64,000 bases of DNA from Bolinopsis microptera (GCF_026151205.1 NC_087073.1:16511837-16575836); one strand, 5' to 3'. Numbered from the stretch's first letter, positions 20,705 through 33,186 are shown. The notes: generated from the letters alone by a model not told the origin. Numbers and translations are program-made.

Positions 20705-23700
20705 ATGGGAAAAATGGAAAACATTATCGGGCACCTGTACAACAGGGACAGTAAGAGACCTATACCCTACAACCATCGCAAGCAAATAATAGCCAAGTCC
20801 CGGAACTGCAGCTACCTGACTGAGAGATGTATCGAAGTGCCCAACACTTACAATAAGATATTTGCTTCTGTTTGGGTGGACACTGACCATGTGGTTGTGG
20901 GCACCAAATGTAATCGTGTAAGTGTAAACATTCAACAAAACGATACATTCCTCTAACTAACACAGCACACTGCTGAACTTAAATAATTGCATTGACTGAC
21001 AATACATCAGAATTTCATATTGCTTCAGCAAGTTTTTATTGTCTAGAACTGCCTGTTCTTCTAACTTATACTACTTATAATTCTGTTATAACTATCGATG
21101 ATTTCAGTTGTTAGAAATTAATGTGCAGAATGGATCAAAACGAGAGATACCATTAATGAGATCACCTTACCCGCGGGAAGTACCAGACCAGACTGCCGGG
21201 ATACACGCTATCGCTCTCAACCCCAGCAAATCCTTCATGGCTACTGGAGGTCAAAATGTCAACGATTTAGCACTGTACTCCCTGCCAGATTATCAGCCGT
21301 ACGCTGTCGGAGAGTTTCACCAAAGCTGGCTCTTCGGAATATCGTGGATCAACGACTTCATGCTTTGTACTGGTTAGTGTTGTCTTTATTTGTCCAGCAA
21401 GTAAAACTGTAAAACCCTGATTTAACGTGGCCATTTCCTTTCCTCCTTTCCTCCAAACATACTTAATAAAAAACAAACCGATTTACTGGGACTGTTTCCC
21501 TTTCCCCAAACTCTGCAGTAAATCGGGTTTAACTGTCGAAAGATCAGCCTCACACATCTACAGATGAATTTTAGCTTTCGACAATGAAAAGTAGTAGTAA
21601 TAAAGTTGTGCAGCTCATAAATGACTTAGCTAAAAGGTGGATGTTCCGTTTGCGGTTTGTGAATGCATGTTAATTTAAGTGCATTATTTCTTTAACAACC
21701 GGACACTACACGGACATCCAAGGAAAATGACCTGTGTAGTAATTTGGTCGCATTCCAAATGTTTTCCTCCAATCACCAATATTGAAGTAACTGTGACCAA
21801 GATCTGCTCTTTTGATTAGATAATTGTAAGATAATTGTCTTGCTGTTTTGAAGCTAGTTACAGACAAGGAAACACAGGATGTATTTTAAGCAGAATTCGA
21901 TTTAGTGATCCTATAAATAGAGAAATAGGGTAAATAGTGAAATTGGTGGTGTGCGATGGGCGCGTTTTCATTTCCAATAATATACTCGCATTGTATGGTT
22001 CAACTATGAGGTGTTTCTATCATATAAACTGCAATAATACACTACATTATTTAATGTATGATCCAGGAAACATATGCTGGCGTCATTCGCACTAAATACA
22101 TTTAATATGCGATGTTGACTCGCCAAGATTTAGAGTCAAGTATATAAAAAGTTTTGAATAAAATGTATTTAAAAGATTCCCTTCTAACCAGGTGCACGGG
22201 ATGGTAACGTGTGTTTGTGGACCATATTCGACGTTGATGGCTTCTCAACATATGAAGAAGAATGTGGAATGTACCGGAAAACACCTATCGAGATACTGAG
22301 AACTGAGGGTATTATCCGGATACGAGATACACACTACAATCCCACCTGTGAGGTAACTATTTGTTATTATACAAGTTTAACTTGTACGAATTAAGAATGA
22401 AGTAGAAATGAGAAATATGTATGGCATGTTGTGGTGGACAAAATTATGATGAAAATTTGGTATACATACCCATTTGTGGAAGCACTAAAACTGCCATATT
22501 TTAGGTTAGAGTACTGAATATTTGCGGGTGATAAGTCTCATTGTACATTATGTTTCTGGTGTAGGTATCATGTTGTACAACGTTAATTTAAAGAGTGTAC
22601 CAGTGGCCCGTTATTATGCACTTCTGTCTTCTATTCAATATTATAATTTGTGGCGCAACAACGTCCTGGCCATGGTATAATGACGCTATTCAGGGTTAAA
22701 TCAGGGTTTATTATTGACTTTAATTGAATGAGCCCGAAATATAACAACACATGTTGAGATATTAAACAAAGGAAAATAGCTCTGCACTATAAATAGTTGT
22801 GCCTAGAGTGTTTCAATAACATTAGATCTGTCTGGATTATTACACTCGTGTACTGTAGTGAGCACATTCAGGTCAATTAGTTAAGTATATAGTTTCATGT
22901 ACAGTGTACAGTGTACACACTGCTTACGTCACGTGCGCTGTCACGTGCGCTGGAGATCTATTTTTAGTCCTACTCAGCTGCTCTTCCTGCAATTGTAGGT
23001 CGGCTAAGTGGTTCCAGGTTTCAACGTGATTTATTAACTTAGTATAAGGTCATATTGCAAATCTAATTTGAACACATGTTTCAAATATGATATACATGGT
23101 TTGACTGTTGACTGTTGAGTTGATTATTTGCAACTTAAGTGCATGCTATCAGCGAAATTCATGGAATTTTCCAGAAGCTTCCTTGCGTGATAGTATAATA
23201 GCATATTGAAGCCGTTTAAATCTATGATTGGACATGCAGAATACATTGAAACTAGTTATTAAAGATCGAGACTATCATCATATTATGGCTAGGATTATTA
23301 TATCGCATATATTGTACTTTTTAATCATGTTTATATGATTAAAATACAAGTACAATCATTGGGAGCTAATCAAAGAATTTAATTGACACTGTGGTGAACA
23401 GTTTGCGAAAATTCCTGGTTATAAATTCCGCCTTAACGGCAAGTTGATGGTGGACAACTCCAGGTCAAATTTCGCCACAGTGACGTGTACAGTTATAATT
23501 GAACTACATTGGCATATGCCACGTGGAATGTAACGCATAAATTCCATTTTTAGAGATTGGGGACTATAGGATATGGAGCTGGTAAATACGACGCTAAAGT
23601 CTGTTTTGTGGACATCAGGCAACCGGTAATAACTTAATTAATTATTTAATTGGGCTGTGACCTGAGATTTCACATCTATGTAATCCTACCACCCTCTTAT

Positions 23701-24975
23701 CTTTTTCTTGATGTGATCCGTCTCTTATCGCGAATACGATCACCTATTTGGAAAATCACCCATTTGGAAAATATAAACTGATAAATCTGAGATCCGCCAT
23801 CATTGTACTTATTAAGGAGACTTTTTCAGCTGCAGAAAAGAGTGATAACATTGCCTCAAAAGGAGGAGAATATAGTGATATCAGGACATGACAGCAGCCC
23901 TCTATTTGCTGTTGGCAGCCTCTCCCATCTCATGCTTATCGATGATCGAGATCCCAATACAACCGATATTACTTCAGTTAAAATCCTCGAACCCGCTCAA
24001 GGCATTAGGTATGTTATATCTTTGAAAGTATTGGTATTTAACTTCGCCTTCTTTTCAAGAATTTGGTGTAGTTTATGATAGAATGGAATGTGTGGAATAC
24101 CAACTAAATGTAATTTTGCAGGTCGTTATCGTTTCAAGGAGACATCATTACAATAGGGGCATGTAAAACCAGCCTTATGTTCTACGACGTCAGAAATCGA
24201 AAATATGTAACCGATCACGACGAAAATCCAGTCAAACGAAAACTCAAGCAGGGATATGTTGTAAGTTCTTTTGGTATCATTGCTTTGTTGATAGAGTTGT
24301 GTTTATATCATTTAATTGTGTTAATAAAATTGGTGTGACTGGGTCATGACTCATGGGTGATAAACTTCAGTGAGACAGCGTTATCAAGGTCTCGGTGTTA
24401 TGAAAATAATTTGAATGCTTGTGTAACGTAACACGCGAACTGTCTAACTGCGTCAAAAATGCACTCCTGTGAACATCTACTGTATTATTTTTGGAAAATT
24501 TAGTGCGCGGCTCAGGTCAGATGACATTTGTTTACGTCTTGTTTACGTCTTTCCAAAGCCTACATACCTATTAATAGAACACGCATTGTTCACTAGTATA
24601 TCTGTTGCAAATTTTGTATGATGAAACATACGCTGCAACTTCATTGGTAGGCTGAATGGCATCACTTATGTGGTCGAATCAGTTATTGTGTGGTCGAATC
24701 AGTTCAAATGGATAAACATTTTATCAAGCCCATGGCAGCTAACAAAGTAAACAAATCAGTTTTATTACCAATAACTTCAGAGTCTAAACTTTATAATGTT
24801 TCAGGCAGAAAATATGGACTGGCACATGCACCGCTACTCATTTTACCCTCCCTCAACATCAGATGTCATCAGCATTATGACTCACTGCTACGATGATTCG
24901 GGACTCCGACTTTTCGCAGCCGGAGGTCCATTACCTTTAGAACTTATCGGTAACTACGCCTCGATCTGGGAGTAG
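20705..24975 (+). CDS. DCAF12: DCAF12-like WD40 protein, copy 1
   Basis: Eight exons join in frame: 20705-20917, 21108-21372, 22192-22352, 23402-23442, 23556-23625, 23830-24008, 24122-24260, 24805-24975, giving 412 residues. The fourth exon and the second acceptor AG used for the fifth are my inference, chosen because they restore length and frame against DCAF12. WD40 blades are clear: [66 protein letters not shown], and the end [18 protein letters not shown] then GNYASIWE. These track vertebrate DCAF12, a substrate receptor of the CUL4-DDB1 ubiquitin ligase that recognises C-terminal acidic degrons. The vertebrate N-terminal ~80 residues are largely absent; an upstream exon may exist. No stops or frameshifts were seen. 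Duplicated at 44286-48558. Confidence 0.9.
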
Positions 24976-26587
24976 ACTGTATTTACTGAATACATAGTGA
25001 ACTGTGATATTCCATTCGCAATTACCGGCCCTTGGTTCTACGGTCCTAGTATCTAACTTGAGTTTGTCCATGCATTTTAGTTCGGAATTTGGATGTACCG
25101 GTTCTAAATTGGTCCAGTATTATCTGGTGTTAAGAGGCGAAAATAAGAATTTGGCAAACAGGTGAGTCTGAAAAAAGCCGGCAACGCTTTTGTCCGGACA
25201 ACTTAAGACCGATAAAGTGTAAGCGTACAAAATTGAACGGAGAAAAAGTTTCATAGTTCAGTTTTAGTCAAGTGTCAGACCTTAATTAATGATTCGGTTT
25301 TTCTATAAATTTGGGAAATTTTTTGATGCTCTTTACGGCTTGTAACTAATTATGTAAACCTACATTTGGGATTTTAATAAACTAGATGTTTTGGCGGTGG
25401 AACACTGCTTCAGTGCTGGTACCTTCGGGTCGACCTGTTCATTGATAATATAATCATCTGGGTAGTTGGTACAATTCTTAAAACCCACGTTTAGAATGAC
25501 CTGTAAAACCTAGGTTAAACTGCAACAGGATTATAACGTGATAGAGAACTTGTGGGCGATTTTGTAACTGAAAAGAAAGTCGAAATGTACGACGTTCAGT
25601 AAAGCGCGTGTATACTCTCAAGATATTGGATATTGATAACAATAATATGGAGAATGGAGATGAACCTAGCAGTGGAAAAAAAGAGTAAACGAATTTGTTC
25701 AGGTTACCTTTATTTTGGTTTTGAAGGAAATCTAAGAAGGAGCCTATCACAAATACACATTGGTCTAATATCAAGATATGCGGTAGTTTTCACTCAATCA
25801 ATTCAGCAAGCACGTTAGAGGAGAACTTGCTGTTTAGAGTTCTGTGTATTTCCAGTTGAAGTCTGCGTATTTTGAAAACCTGCCTGAAACAATATCTTGC
25901 GAGCTGGAATAAGAGACCGATTCGCTTGAAGAAGAATTTGGTGGCTCTTGATGTCAGTTCTCAATTTTATGTACCATTTGTGCAGCTTTTCTTCCGTTAT
26001 GTTAGTTGGTTTTAAGTATAGTAATCATTGAGTATCTGCTTCAGGAATCAACTAGTAGATGGTAAACCAAATGCGACTTTTTAGTGTACGATATTTTGTA
26101 TTGAAGAGCGTGATTTGATGATGTTTTCTCAGGGTCGTCAAATGATTCTGATTAAAGACCGGGCAAATGATATATTTATTTGGATTCTTACTGTTTTTCG
26201 ATTCTTAATAAACATAAAATACCCAACACATTAAATTATGATATGAAAGTGTTTTATTTTTGGGTAGGTATAAACTTGTACAATTTTATTTATACACAGT
26301 TCAAGAATTGTTGTGTGTAACAAAACATTTTCCCAAATATAACTTATCGCCTTATTGTTTGTCAGCTTGAATTTGAGCGATATTTAATCCTTGTTAATAT
26401 CATTATTTCTATATGTTTCTTCAGTGAATGTTACAAATTGTATCGAATAACAGAAGTTTCATTTTTCACTGATGAAAGGTTCGAAAAATCGGGCTAAAAT
26501 CTGCTTAATCCGAAAACAAAATCAGTCGAATGGGAATAGGATTTATCATTTATTGTGTATTATATATTGGGCAAACTGTCACCTAGA
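24976..26587. other. 3' flank of DCAF12-like copy 1
   Basis: AT-rich; no gene recognised. AATAAACAT occurs near 26207 and could serve as a poly(A) signal, but it is 1.2 kb past the stop codon. Confidence 0.5.
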
Positions 26588-26727
26588 TGTAACCCTGTTA
26601 AGGTCCTTAATAATGCGCGGCTTATATGTAAATTACATGTATTTGTAAGCCGCGCATTGACGCATTGTTTGTTGTTAAGGACTTTGAAATCTTGTTAATA
26701 TAATAAGGACCTAATTACAGGGTTACA
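26588..26727. mobile_element. 140-bp terminal-inverted-repeat element (MITE-like), copy 1
   Basis: Starts TGTAACCCTGTTAAGGTCCT and ends with the near-complement (AAGGACCTAATTACAGGGTT then ACA). An inner palindromic arm AATGCGCGGCTTA / TAAGCCGCGCATT surrounds TGTAAATTACATGTA. No coding capacity. Present at the same place in copy 2, so it predates the duplication or haplotype split. Confidence 0.75.
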
Positions 26728-26814
26728 TATTGGTGACAGTAACGATCAACAATTGACAATGGAACTTGCGTCATGCTTGAAATAAAAATGCCGAACAGAT
26801 GTAAAGGGCCCTTA

Positions 26815-28199
26815 CACTGGTGTGCCCACCTACGAGTGAAATTGAAACGTAGCGCGCCTGAAACGTCGCGCGCCTGAAACGTCGCGCGCCTGAAAGCATG
26901 ACAATGTCAGCTGCGCCGAAAGCTTTCATAAGGTTTCAGTAATCGCGTCTGCGGCAAATTAGAAAATTTTTAAAAATTTGCCAGTATTTGTCACAATTTG
27001 GCGGGACTGGAATATGATGCATTGGTTCGGTTAAAAAACCACCAGATATAATGATAACAAGATTAACGGTGACTGAAATATGGCGAAAACTTGTTTAGCC
27101 CACAGCTATTGAAAATGTCGAGTTTACGAAGCTTGATGACTTAATGATAACACAATTCTTTTAGGCAGATAAAGATATTAAATCAAATACGTGAAAACAT
27201 AGCACAGTATGATAAATAAATGAACATTATTCTTAGTTTATTCCTTTTGTGTGAATAAGATCACCGTAGCAGACAGCAGTTCACGCAACATTGGCCGTGT
27301 GGACTGCTTGTCACTTGCGGAGGACATTTAAAAAACACGTTCTAGAAAAGTACACGTGTTAGTCAAAACAATACATGCACGTATTACAAAAATAATTACA
27401 AGTGTTAAATTACCAATTCTTAAAAATACACGTGTTACAAATACAAATACACGTGTAACAAAATACTGAGCACATATCAGGCCATATATTTGCTTAAATT
27501 TGAAGTGAGTTAAGTTTTAGAACCCTTTAAAAGCAACTCTAAAACTCAATTTCTTACCAGTTCTGAAGGATTGGGAGCTAAAAACGATGAAGTATCGTTG
27601 ATCAGGAGCTCATTTATCAGTTTTATAAAAACGCCAATAGCAAAATGCGAAGATATTTTTTTTATAGGGTCGCCCAGGAGAAAAAAAAATTCTTTGTACT
27701 TCCAAAGTATACATCCTTTTTTTTTCGCAAGTATTTCGAGAAATGTCCATGCTTGTTATGTATGCAGTTTCATTGACCTAAAACAAATGAAGGAATTAAA
27801 GTGAATTAATCTGGCGGTTTGAGTTTTCCTTTATGCTGATAAAGAGCTGATTAGTGGTCCTAAGAATGGACGCCATAACTTATCTCTGGATCTCAATTCG
27901 GTTGACTAATTAAAAATAATAATGCAATCTTTGTCCTTGTCCTCTCCCGCAGAAACCAAAAGATGGTTTAGGAGAATCGTCGAGGACAAGCCCGGCGTCC
28001 GAAGAGCTTCCGAAGAGGCTTTTTTCAATCAGTATCCAGCCTTGAAATGAACAGTTTTCACAGACGATCTGCATAAAATTCAATTAATATAAGCTGGACC
28101 TGTTCTTATGATAAATTAATTAAAAATAAACATGTATCCCCACTTGGAAACGATGTCACAGACAACACAGCCACACAATTTAACGTTAAAAATTTTTCA
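26815..28199. other. Spacer between the two segment copies
   Basis: Not repeated elsewhere in the window. Includes three head-to-tail copies of GAAACGTCGCGCGCCT-like 17-mers (about 26847-26895, first unit one base different), a cluster of ACACGTGTTACA-type motifs (about 27340-27465), and the orphan exon described separately. A 77-codon plus-strand frame at 27571-27804 has no recognised product. Confidence 0.55.
27953..28050 (+). pseudogene. Orphan terminal exon, GST C-terminal-like
   Basis: A good acceptor (TTGTCCTCTCCCGCAG) is followed by a phase-1 frame TKRWFRRIVEDKPGVRRASE and then EAFFNQYPALK and a stop. The RWFxRIxxxPGVxRA pattern resembles the end of the C-terminal helical domain in Ure2/YfcG-type glutathione transferases. 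No other exon of such a gene was found upstream; the segment boundary lies 1.1 kb before it. It may be a severed last exon or the end of a gene with distant exons. Assignment is tentative. Confidence 0.3.
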
Positions 28200-28642
28200 T
28201 TAAATAACCCAAATTCGCTTTTGCCCAAATTCGATGAAATTTCAATATTTTTTAATGAGACTAACTCTATGTGAAAGATATAACTCAGTGTTTGTTGAAT
28301 ATAGTGGATACTAAGTAAAAAGACCTCCATGAACAAAATTGGGAAAATTGCACATAATATCTCGGTTCGGAATACTAGCCAAAATGACTTCATTAAAATT
28401 GAAATAACTCCATCAGTTTTCAATATTTTTTCAAGAACTTTTTTGAATCGATTAAGAATTGCATTTCAAGCTTATTTTGGGCAACAATTTTTGATGTAGG
28501 CCTCCAAGGAGATAGGGATATATTAAAGTATATTGTAGGTATATTAAAGTATATCCCCGGGTCAAAATCGGGAAAAATCCTACATTTTAATATACTTTAG
28601 TATGGTTGCCCCCACCCCCCCCCCCCCCCCCCCCCCCCCCCC
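28200..28642. repeat. Composite repeat R1 plus hairpin family P, copy c
   Basis: R1 (28200-28496) and the adjoining hairpin with C tract (28609-28642, one interrupting A) repeat the arrangement at 12497-12966. The hairpin portion from 28497 is also the start of segment copy 2, partner of 6197-6350. Confidence 0.8.
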
Positions 28643-29072
28643 AAATAATTATTACCTATTTAATTCGCGTTTTTGACACCACTTGGGAGTCTAAATTTTG
28701 GGCACTAAAATTCTTATTCCTTGGCCAATTTTTATTTTTCATGCTGATTTGAAGGCCACTAAAGCATTTGACCCACTCAACAAAAGTTTCAGTTGTATAT
28801 CTTTTACGGTTTTTGCGGAAAGTCGCGTTAAAGTTGATGCCGTGGTGTCAGTAAAATGGGACGGATCCATCCATCGATATATACATATATATATCGTCTC
28901 GCTTTATATATAGTAAGATAATGGACGATAGTTTAGTCAAACTAAACTGGTTATCTGAGACATAATAATTTCGCAATGAAAGCTCCGATTATAAGATTAC
29001 AAGAATGCCTCTGTAGTTAACTCGCCAGTCCAAACGCTCCTATTCTGGACTAAAAATGTCTTCCATGAGAGC

Positions 29073-29390
29073 TAAATACCTCCTCTACTGCAGACTGAAC
29101 AGCTCTATTCAAAAAGTATCACTCCTCCAGATGAATAGTCCTCAATGCCAGCTCGTTGCTTTTAGCCATTATTAGCAGATCAACACAGGTTATTACCTCC
29201 TCAGACCTTAACAAGCTTGGATGATAATTTAGTGAAACTCAACTGATGATCTTAAACATCATTCTTTCTCAATGAATATTAATATTCGTTCATATAAGCT
29301 GACATTGAGGACTATTCATCTGGAGAAATGACACGTTTTGAAGAGAGCTATTTAGTCTGCAGTAGATTGAGTATATCTCCTGTTAAATAC
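29073..29390. repeat. Imperfect ~85-bp inverted repeat upstream of MFS copy 2
   Basis: Partner of 6779-7095, with the same arms around CTCCAGATGAATAGTCCTCA and only scattered substitutions. Confidence 0.7.
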
Positions 29391-29643
29391 TGTTCACGAC
29401 GCCTAAACACTATTGTCTTAATACTTATAAGCAAAATAACCCTCGATCCTCATGGAGCTACTAATTCGCTTGTTTAATACAGCGTACACGCTAATTTAAT
29501 ACCAGCTGATCAGTTATATTGATTATTCATGTAAATGTTGTTAAAGATGATTTGTCCTTTCTATTCGCTTGTATGCTTTATATCGGCCATAATATCTTTA
29601 ATAAACGGCCATAATATCTTTAATAAACCGGTTCAAGCAGCTA

Positions 29644-31015
29644 ATGCGTTTTCACTCAGAAATATTATTTAGGAAAGAAGCATCCTGTAATATAATGTCC
29701 GACGTAAAGGATGTAGCCATGAAATCTTTTTCCACCTCCGCTTGTGATTCCTCAAGGTCCCACTTATGGACTAAACAGGATTACCTTCTAGCCTCGCTGG
29801 CAGTGCTGATAAATATTGGTGATGGTGTTGAAGCTTTTCTCCCTGGAGTCATTACTCAGACAGTATCATGTGAACTTGGTCTATCGGACTTTCAAGAAGG
29901 AATCCTAGCTGTGATTATGTTTCTGTTTTGGGCAATCGCAACTATGATTTCAGTCCCGATTTCAAAAAAATTAGGAGAAAGATTTACAATGCTCTTGTCA
30001 CTATCTGTCCATTGGCTTTGCTATCTTATGTGCAGTGGTTCCCAACTATTACACCCTCCTCCTCTCTAGAGCTTTGATCGGTATCTGCGTTGGATTGAAC
30101 TTTTGTGCAATCGGGATATCCCTCGCCAAGCTCGTTTCTTCTAAAGAAGTTCATACTCAAAGCTGTTTTCTTTCAACACTTGGTTTCGCAGTTGGAGGAA
30201 CTTGGGTGTCGTTACTAGGATGGATGATTCTAGACATCGTGAACTGGAGAGTCTTCGTTCTGCTGACTTCTATCCCACTTTTTGTTCCTCCAATCATCAT
30301 TATTCACTTGTTTCTCAATGAAAAGCCCGATGGAGTAGAAGAAGGAGATAACGAGTCTGTGGTAGAGATTTATACTGTTCCAACCGAATCTGACGGACTC
30401 GTCGACAAAATGCCACAAAATATCCCGAATTCTAATTATACCATAAGAGTCTTCAAAGCAAGTCTATTTCTTTTCTCCAGCATGTGCTCTGGGTTCGGAT
30501 GCATTATTCTTGTTCCGTGGTTGATGAGAAGCTATAAGAAAGATCTTGTTCACGATACCGAAAATGGAAATTGCGAGGAAGTGGTGCAAGGTGACGATTT
30601 CCTGATTCTAGCGGCAGTAACTGGTGCAACCAACCTCGTAGGGCGACCACTAGGGTATTTTCTATGGAGTCGTGTAAAGTTCTTGACCCTGCAATCTACA
30701 ATCACAGCCATGATGGCTCTGAGTTACGGTTTTGTACTGGCAAAACCTGGTATCGTAGCTTCAGTGATCCTTCTCGGATTGGCAAAATTATGTTACTCTA
30801 TACAGTCTACAGAAACTAGAATACTTTTATATGATTACGACTACTACGGAAATTCTGGATTTGAGTTGGGAAGTGCTGTGACTTTAGCCTCAGGAGTGAT
30901 TGGAGCCGTGGTGGGCACATCTCTAGCTGCATTCCTCGATCCTTTTGCTGCAATATTGATCACCTTAGTGATAGTGGGCGTCGAGCTCGTCGTCATCTGC
31001 GTCTTAAGGAGATAA
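29644..31015 (+). pseudogene. MFS transporter, copy 2 (internal 2-base deletion)
   Basis: Same gene as 7350-8738. At ~30000 the sequence reads TTGTCACTATCTG where copy 1 has TTGTCACTCTATCTG. The loss of two bases shifts the frame inside the third membrane segment, splitting the gene into 29644-30069 and 30035-31015. Downstream of the break the protein is intact to its natural end, including the last membrane segment (AAILITLVIVGVELVVICVL) that copy 1 has lost. Thus each copy carries what the other lacks. It is a pseudogene if the deletion is real; a base-calling slip or haplotype difference is equally possible. Confidence 0.82.
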
Positions 31016-32130
31016 AGGAACGATTTTAATAATTATTATGGGACATATTCAAATATTGGTTATATATAACTAGTAGTTATAGTCGTAGCTTCTTTATTAT
31101 TATCATAACAATAATTGTACCTTATTATGGTAACAATTTGGTGGTACCTTTTAAATGTTTTCAACTAGTAATTATCTATAATACTATATTTTAAACTTGA
31201 CAAAATCTCCCCAGCAACCGGGAAAATTGACCAAAAAATGACCCTTCTTTGTAGTCAATTTCAGCTCGTAAATGGTGTTAGAACCAAAAATTCAAATTGT
31301 CGAAACATTCTGACCAAACTGTCAAAAAAAAAGGATCAAAATTGTCAAAAAAACATCTTTCAAAAAATAGTGAATTTTGAGAAAAAGAAAATAGTAAATC
31401 GGGGCGCGGTAAATCGGGGTTTTACTGTACATTGTATTTAAATACAGTCGACTGGGACATGTTTCATATTGTAGACCCTTCCTTAGTCCTGAATTAAACA
31501 GTTTTTGTTTTTATCAGTTTTTTAGACTTAGGTCACCAAATTAGACTTAGATGTTATCGTTATTTATCAAGGTCAATTGTAATTGGGTGAATTGTAGTAA
31601 CCATAGTAACGTCTGAAGATTGATGGAGAGTCCGGTTCACAAACATATGGATTATTTGACGCCCTGAGCCGAGCAAGAAATTCCTTCGTGAGTCTACAGT
31701 AACCGTGGTTATCCCAGCAACTGTAGATTTCATTTTCTAGTAACCGTATTTATTTTAACTGTGGTGACATGAGCATTGTTATTGTGCCGTATGTTATGTA
31801 GTGATGCACATTTCGTGTTTAGTTTTATTATCAATTATTAAACACTTGGATGAATTTTGTATAAACTATAATTATAAATAATAAACTTTACGTGTCCTCA
31901 GCTATATTAATTTAGTTTTTATAATCATATTTAAATTCTTTTCCGCTTATTGTTTTCAACCTGTATCACCAGGCAGCTGAAATTGATATCTGAAGTAAGG
32001 TAAACATTTTATTTGGCGAAGGCTCAACGAAGACCGGAAGATCCGGCGAAAACCCGGCGATTTCGACAAATACGCTTATAATAGGGATAATACGTGATAA
32101 GGTAAACGTTTTACTTTTGCCTACTGATAG
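31016..32130. other. 3' flank of MFS copy 2
   Basis: AT-rich, no gene recognised. Provides the reliable version of the first part of the corrupted block in copy 1. Confidence 0.55.
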
Positions 32131-32568
32131 TGCCGCGCACTTTTGCTCTGAGCCGTGCACTATTGCTCTGAGCCACGAACCATTGCTCTGAGCCACGAAC
32201 CATTGCTCAGAGCCACGAACTATTGCCCTGAGCCTCGAACTATTGCTCTGAGCCGAGAACTGTTGCAGGTTGCTCTGAGCCACGAACTATTGCTCTCAGC
32301 CACGAACTATTGCTCTCAGCCACGAACTATTGCTCTCAGCCACGAACTATTGCTCTCAGCCACGAACTATTGCTCTGAACCACGAACTTACGAACTATTG
32401 CTCTGAGCCACGAACTGTTGCTCTGAGCCACGAACTATTGCTCTGAGCCACGAACTGTTGCTCTGAGCCACGAACTACTGCTCTGAGCCGCGAACTATTG
32501 CTCTGAGCCGTGCATTATTGCTCTGAGCCGTGCATTATTGCTCTGAGCCGTGCATTATTGCTCTGAGC
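32131..32568. repeat. Minisatellite, ~21 units of 20 bp
   Basis: The unit CACGAACTATTGCTCTGAGC is repeated head to tail about 21 times. Variants are ordered along the array: CGTGCATTATTG units at the right, a run with CTCTCAGC in the middle, and two longer irregular units (about 32241 and 32386). It abuts the 3' end of the Cys-rich gene. The long plus-strand frame through it is a by-product of the repeat, not a gene. Confidence 0.9.
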
Positions 32569-32583
32569 CAGGAAGACTCTTAT

Positions 32584-33186
32584 TTACCTACCTTCTGCTT
32601 TCTGGTAGTTTTCACACGTCCCACAAGGACACTGGGTAAACACATCTCCTTCACAACACGTGCTATCTTTTTCTAGCTCACTCCCATTGCACCCAGCTCC
32701 ACTCCCATCATTCTTTTCCTTGTTCGTCTAGCAGCAATAACCTCCGTTAAAGTAAGCATAAGGATGGGTTATTGTGCATCGATTCGGTTGCCTATGTATT
32801 TGCTGGTTGTTGACACAGTTCCCTCCTGTACACTGGATAAAACTGTTTCCTTCACAACACGTGCTATCTTTTTCTAGCTCACTCCCATCGCACCCTGCTC
32901 CGCTTACACCATTATTTTCCTTGTTCGTCTTACAGCAATAGCCTCCGTAATAGTATGCGTATGGATAACACCCGGGACATTCGTTGGTGATGGCTTCCCT
33001 CTTCGCAAAATGGTTTCGCTCTTGAACAGCCCAGATGGAGACTGCTTTTGGTGTCATCTCTTCAGGTATCTCGACAGCACTCTCTTGAGAAATATGTAGC
33101 TGAAACAGGAAGACGAGTATTATCTTCATGTTCAGCTTCATTTTAGGAACATCCAACTGAGGCCGAGGCCCTTTTGACGTAGTCAT
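32584..33186 (-). CDS. Secreted cysteine-rich repeat protein with in-frame TAG
   Basis: From an ATG at 33186 (or the third Met, MKLNMKII, which better starts a signal peptide) the frame gives a hydrophobic leader (IILVFLFQLHIS), a short pro-region, and a Cys-rich module: CPGCYPYAYYYGGYCCKTNK followed by CDGSELEKDSTCCEG and CTGGNC. A second module begins (HPYAYFNGGYCC) but meets TAG at 32728-32730, where module one has AAG (Lys). Past the stop the homology continues without a gap (TNKEKNDGSGAGCNGSELEK, then DSTCCEG, CPCGTC) to a TAA at 32584-32586. So the stop interrupts an otherwise intact second repeat. It may be a nonsense allele, an error or readthrough. The copy-1 version is unreadable. 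I do not assign a function; the modules are extracellular in style. Confidence 0.65.

Larger units (their letters stand above)
6197..26814 (+). repeat. Segmental duplication, copy 1
   Basis: From TAGGCCTCC at 6197 to GGGCCCTTA ending at 26814 the sequence is repeated in the same orientation at 28497-50397, near-identical by eye in most stretches. Both copies keep the same order: MFS gene, Cys-rich gene/minisatellite zone, GC-rich island, LINE remnant, DCAF12-like gene, small terminal-inverted-repeat element. Copy 1 carries private insertions at 14363-14490 and 17928-19355 and a corrupted block at ~9030-12460. It may be a real tandem duplication or two haplotypes placed end to end by the assembler. 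Confidence 0.93.

Noticed and set aside
32155-32406. Repetitive 83-codon plus-strand frame
   Set aside because: Produced by the 20-bp minisatellite; no start context or domain.
32131-32568. CRISPR-like array
   Set aside because: Units are directly adjacent with no spacers, in an animal genome.
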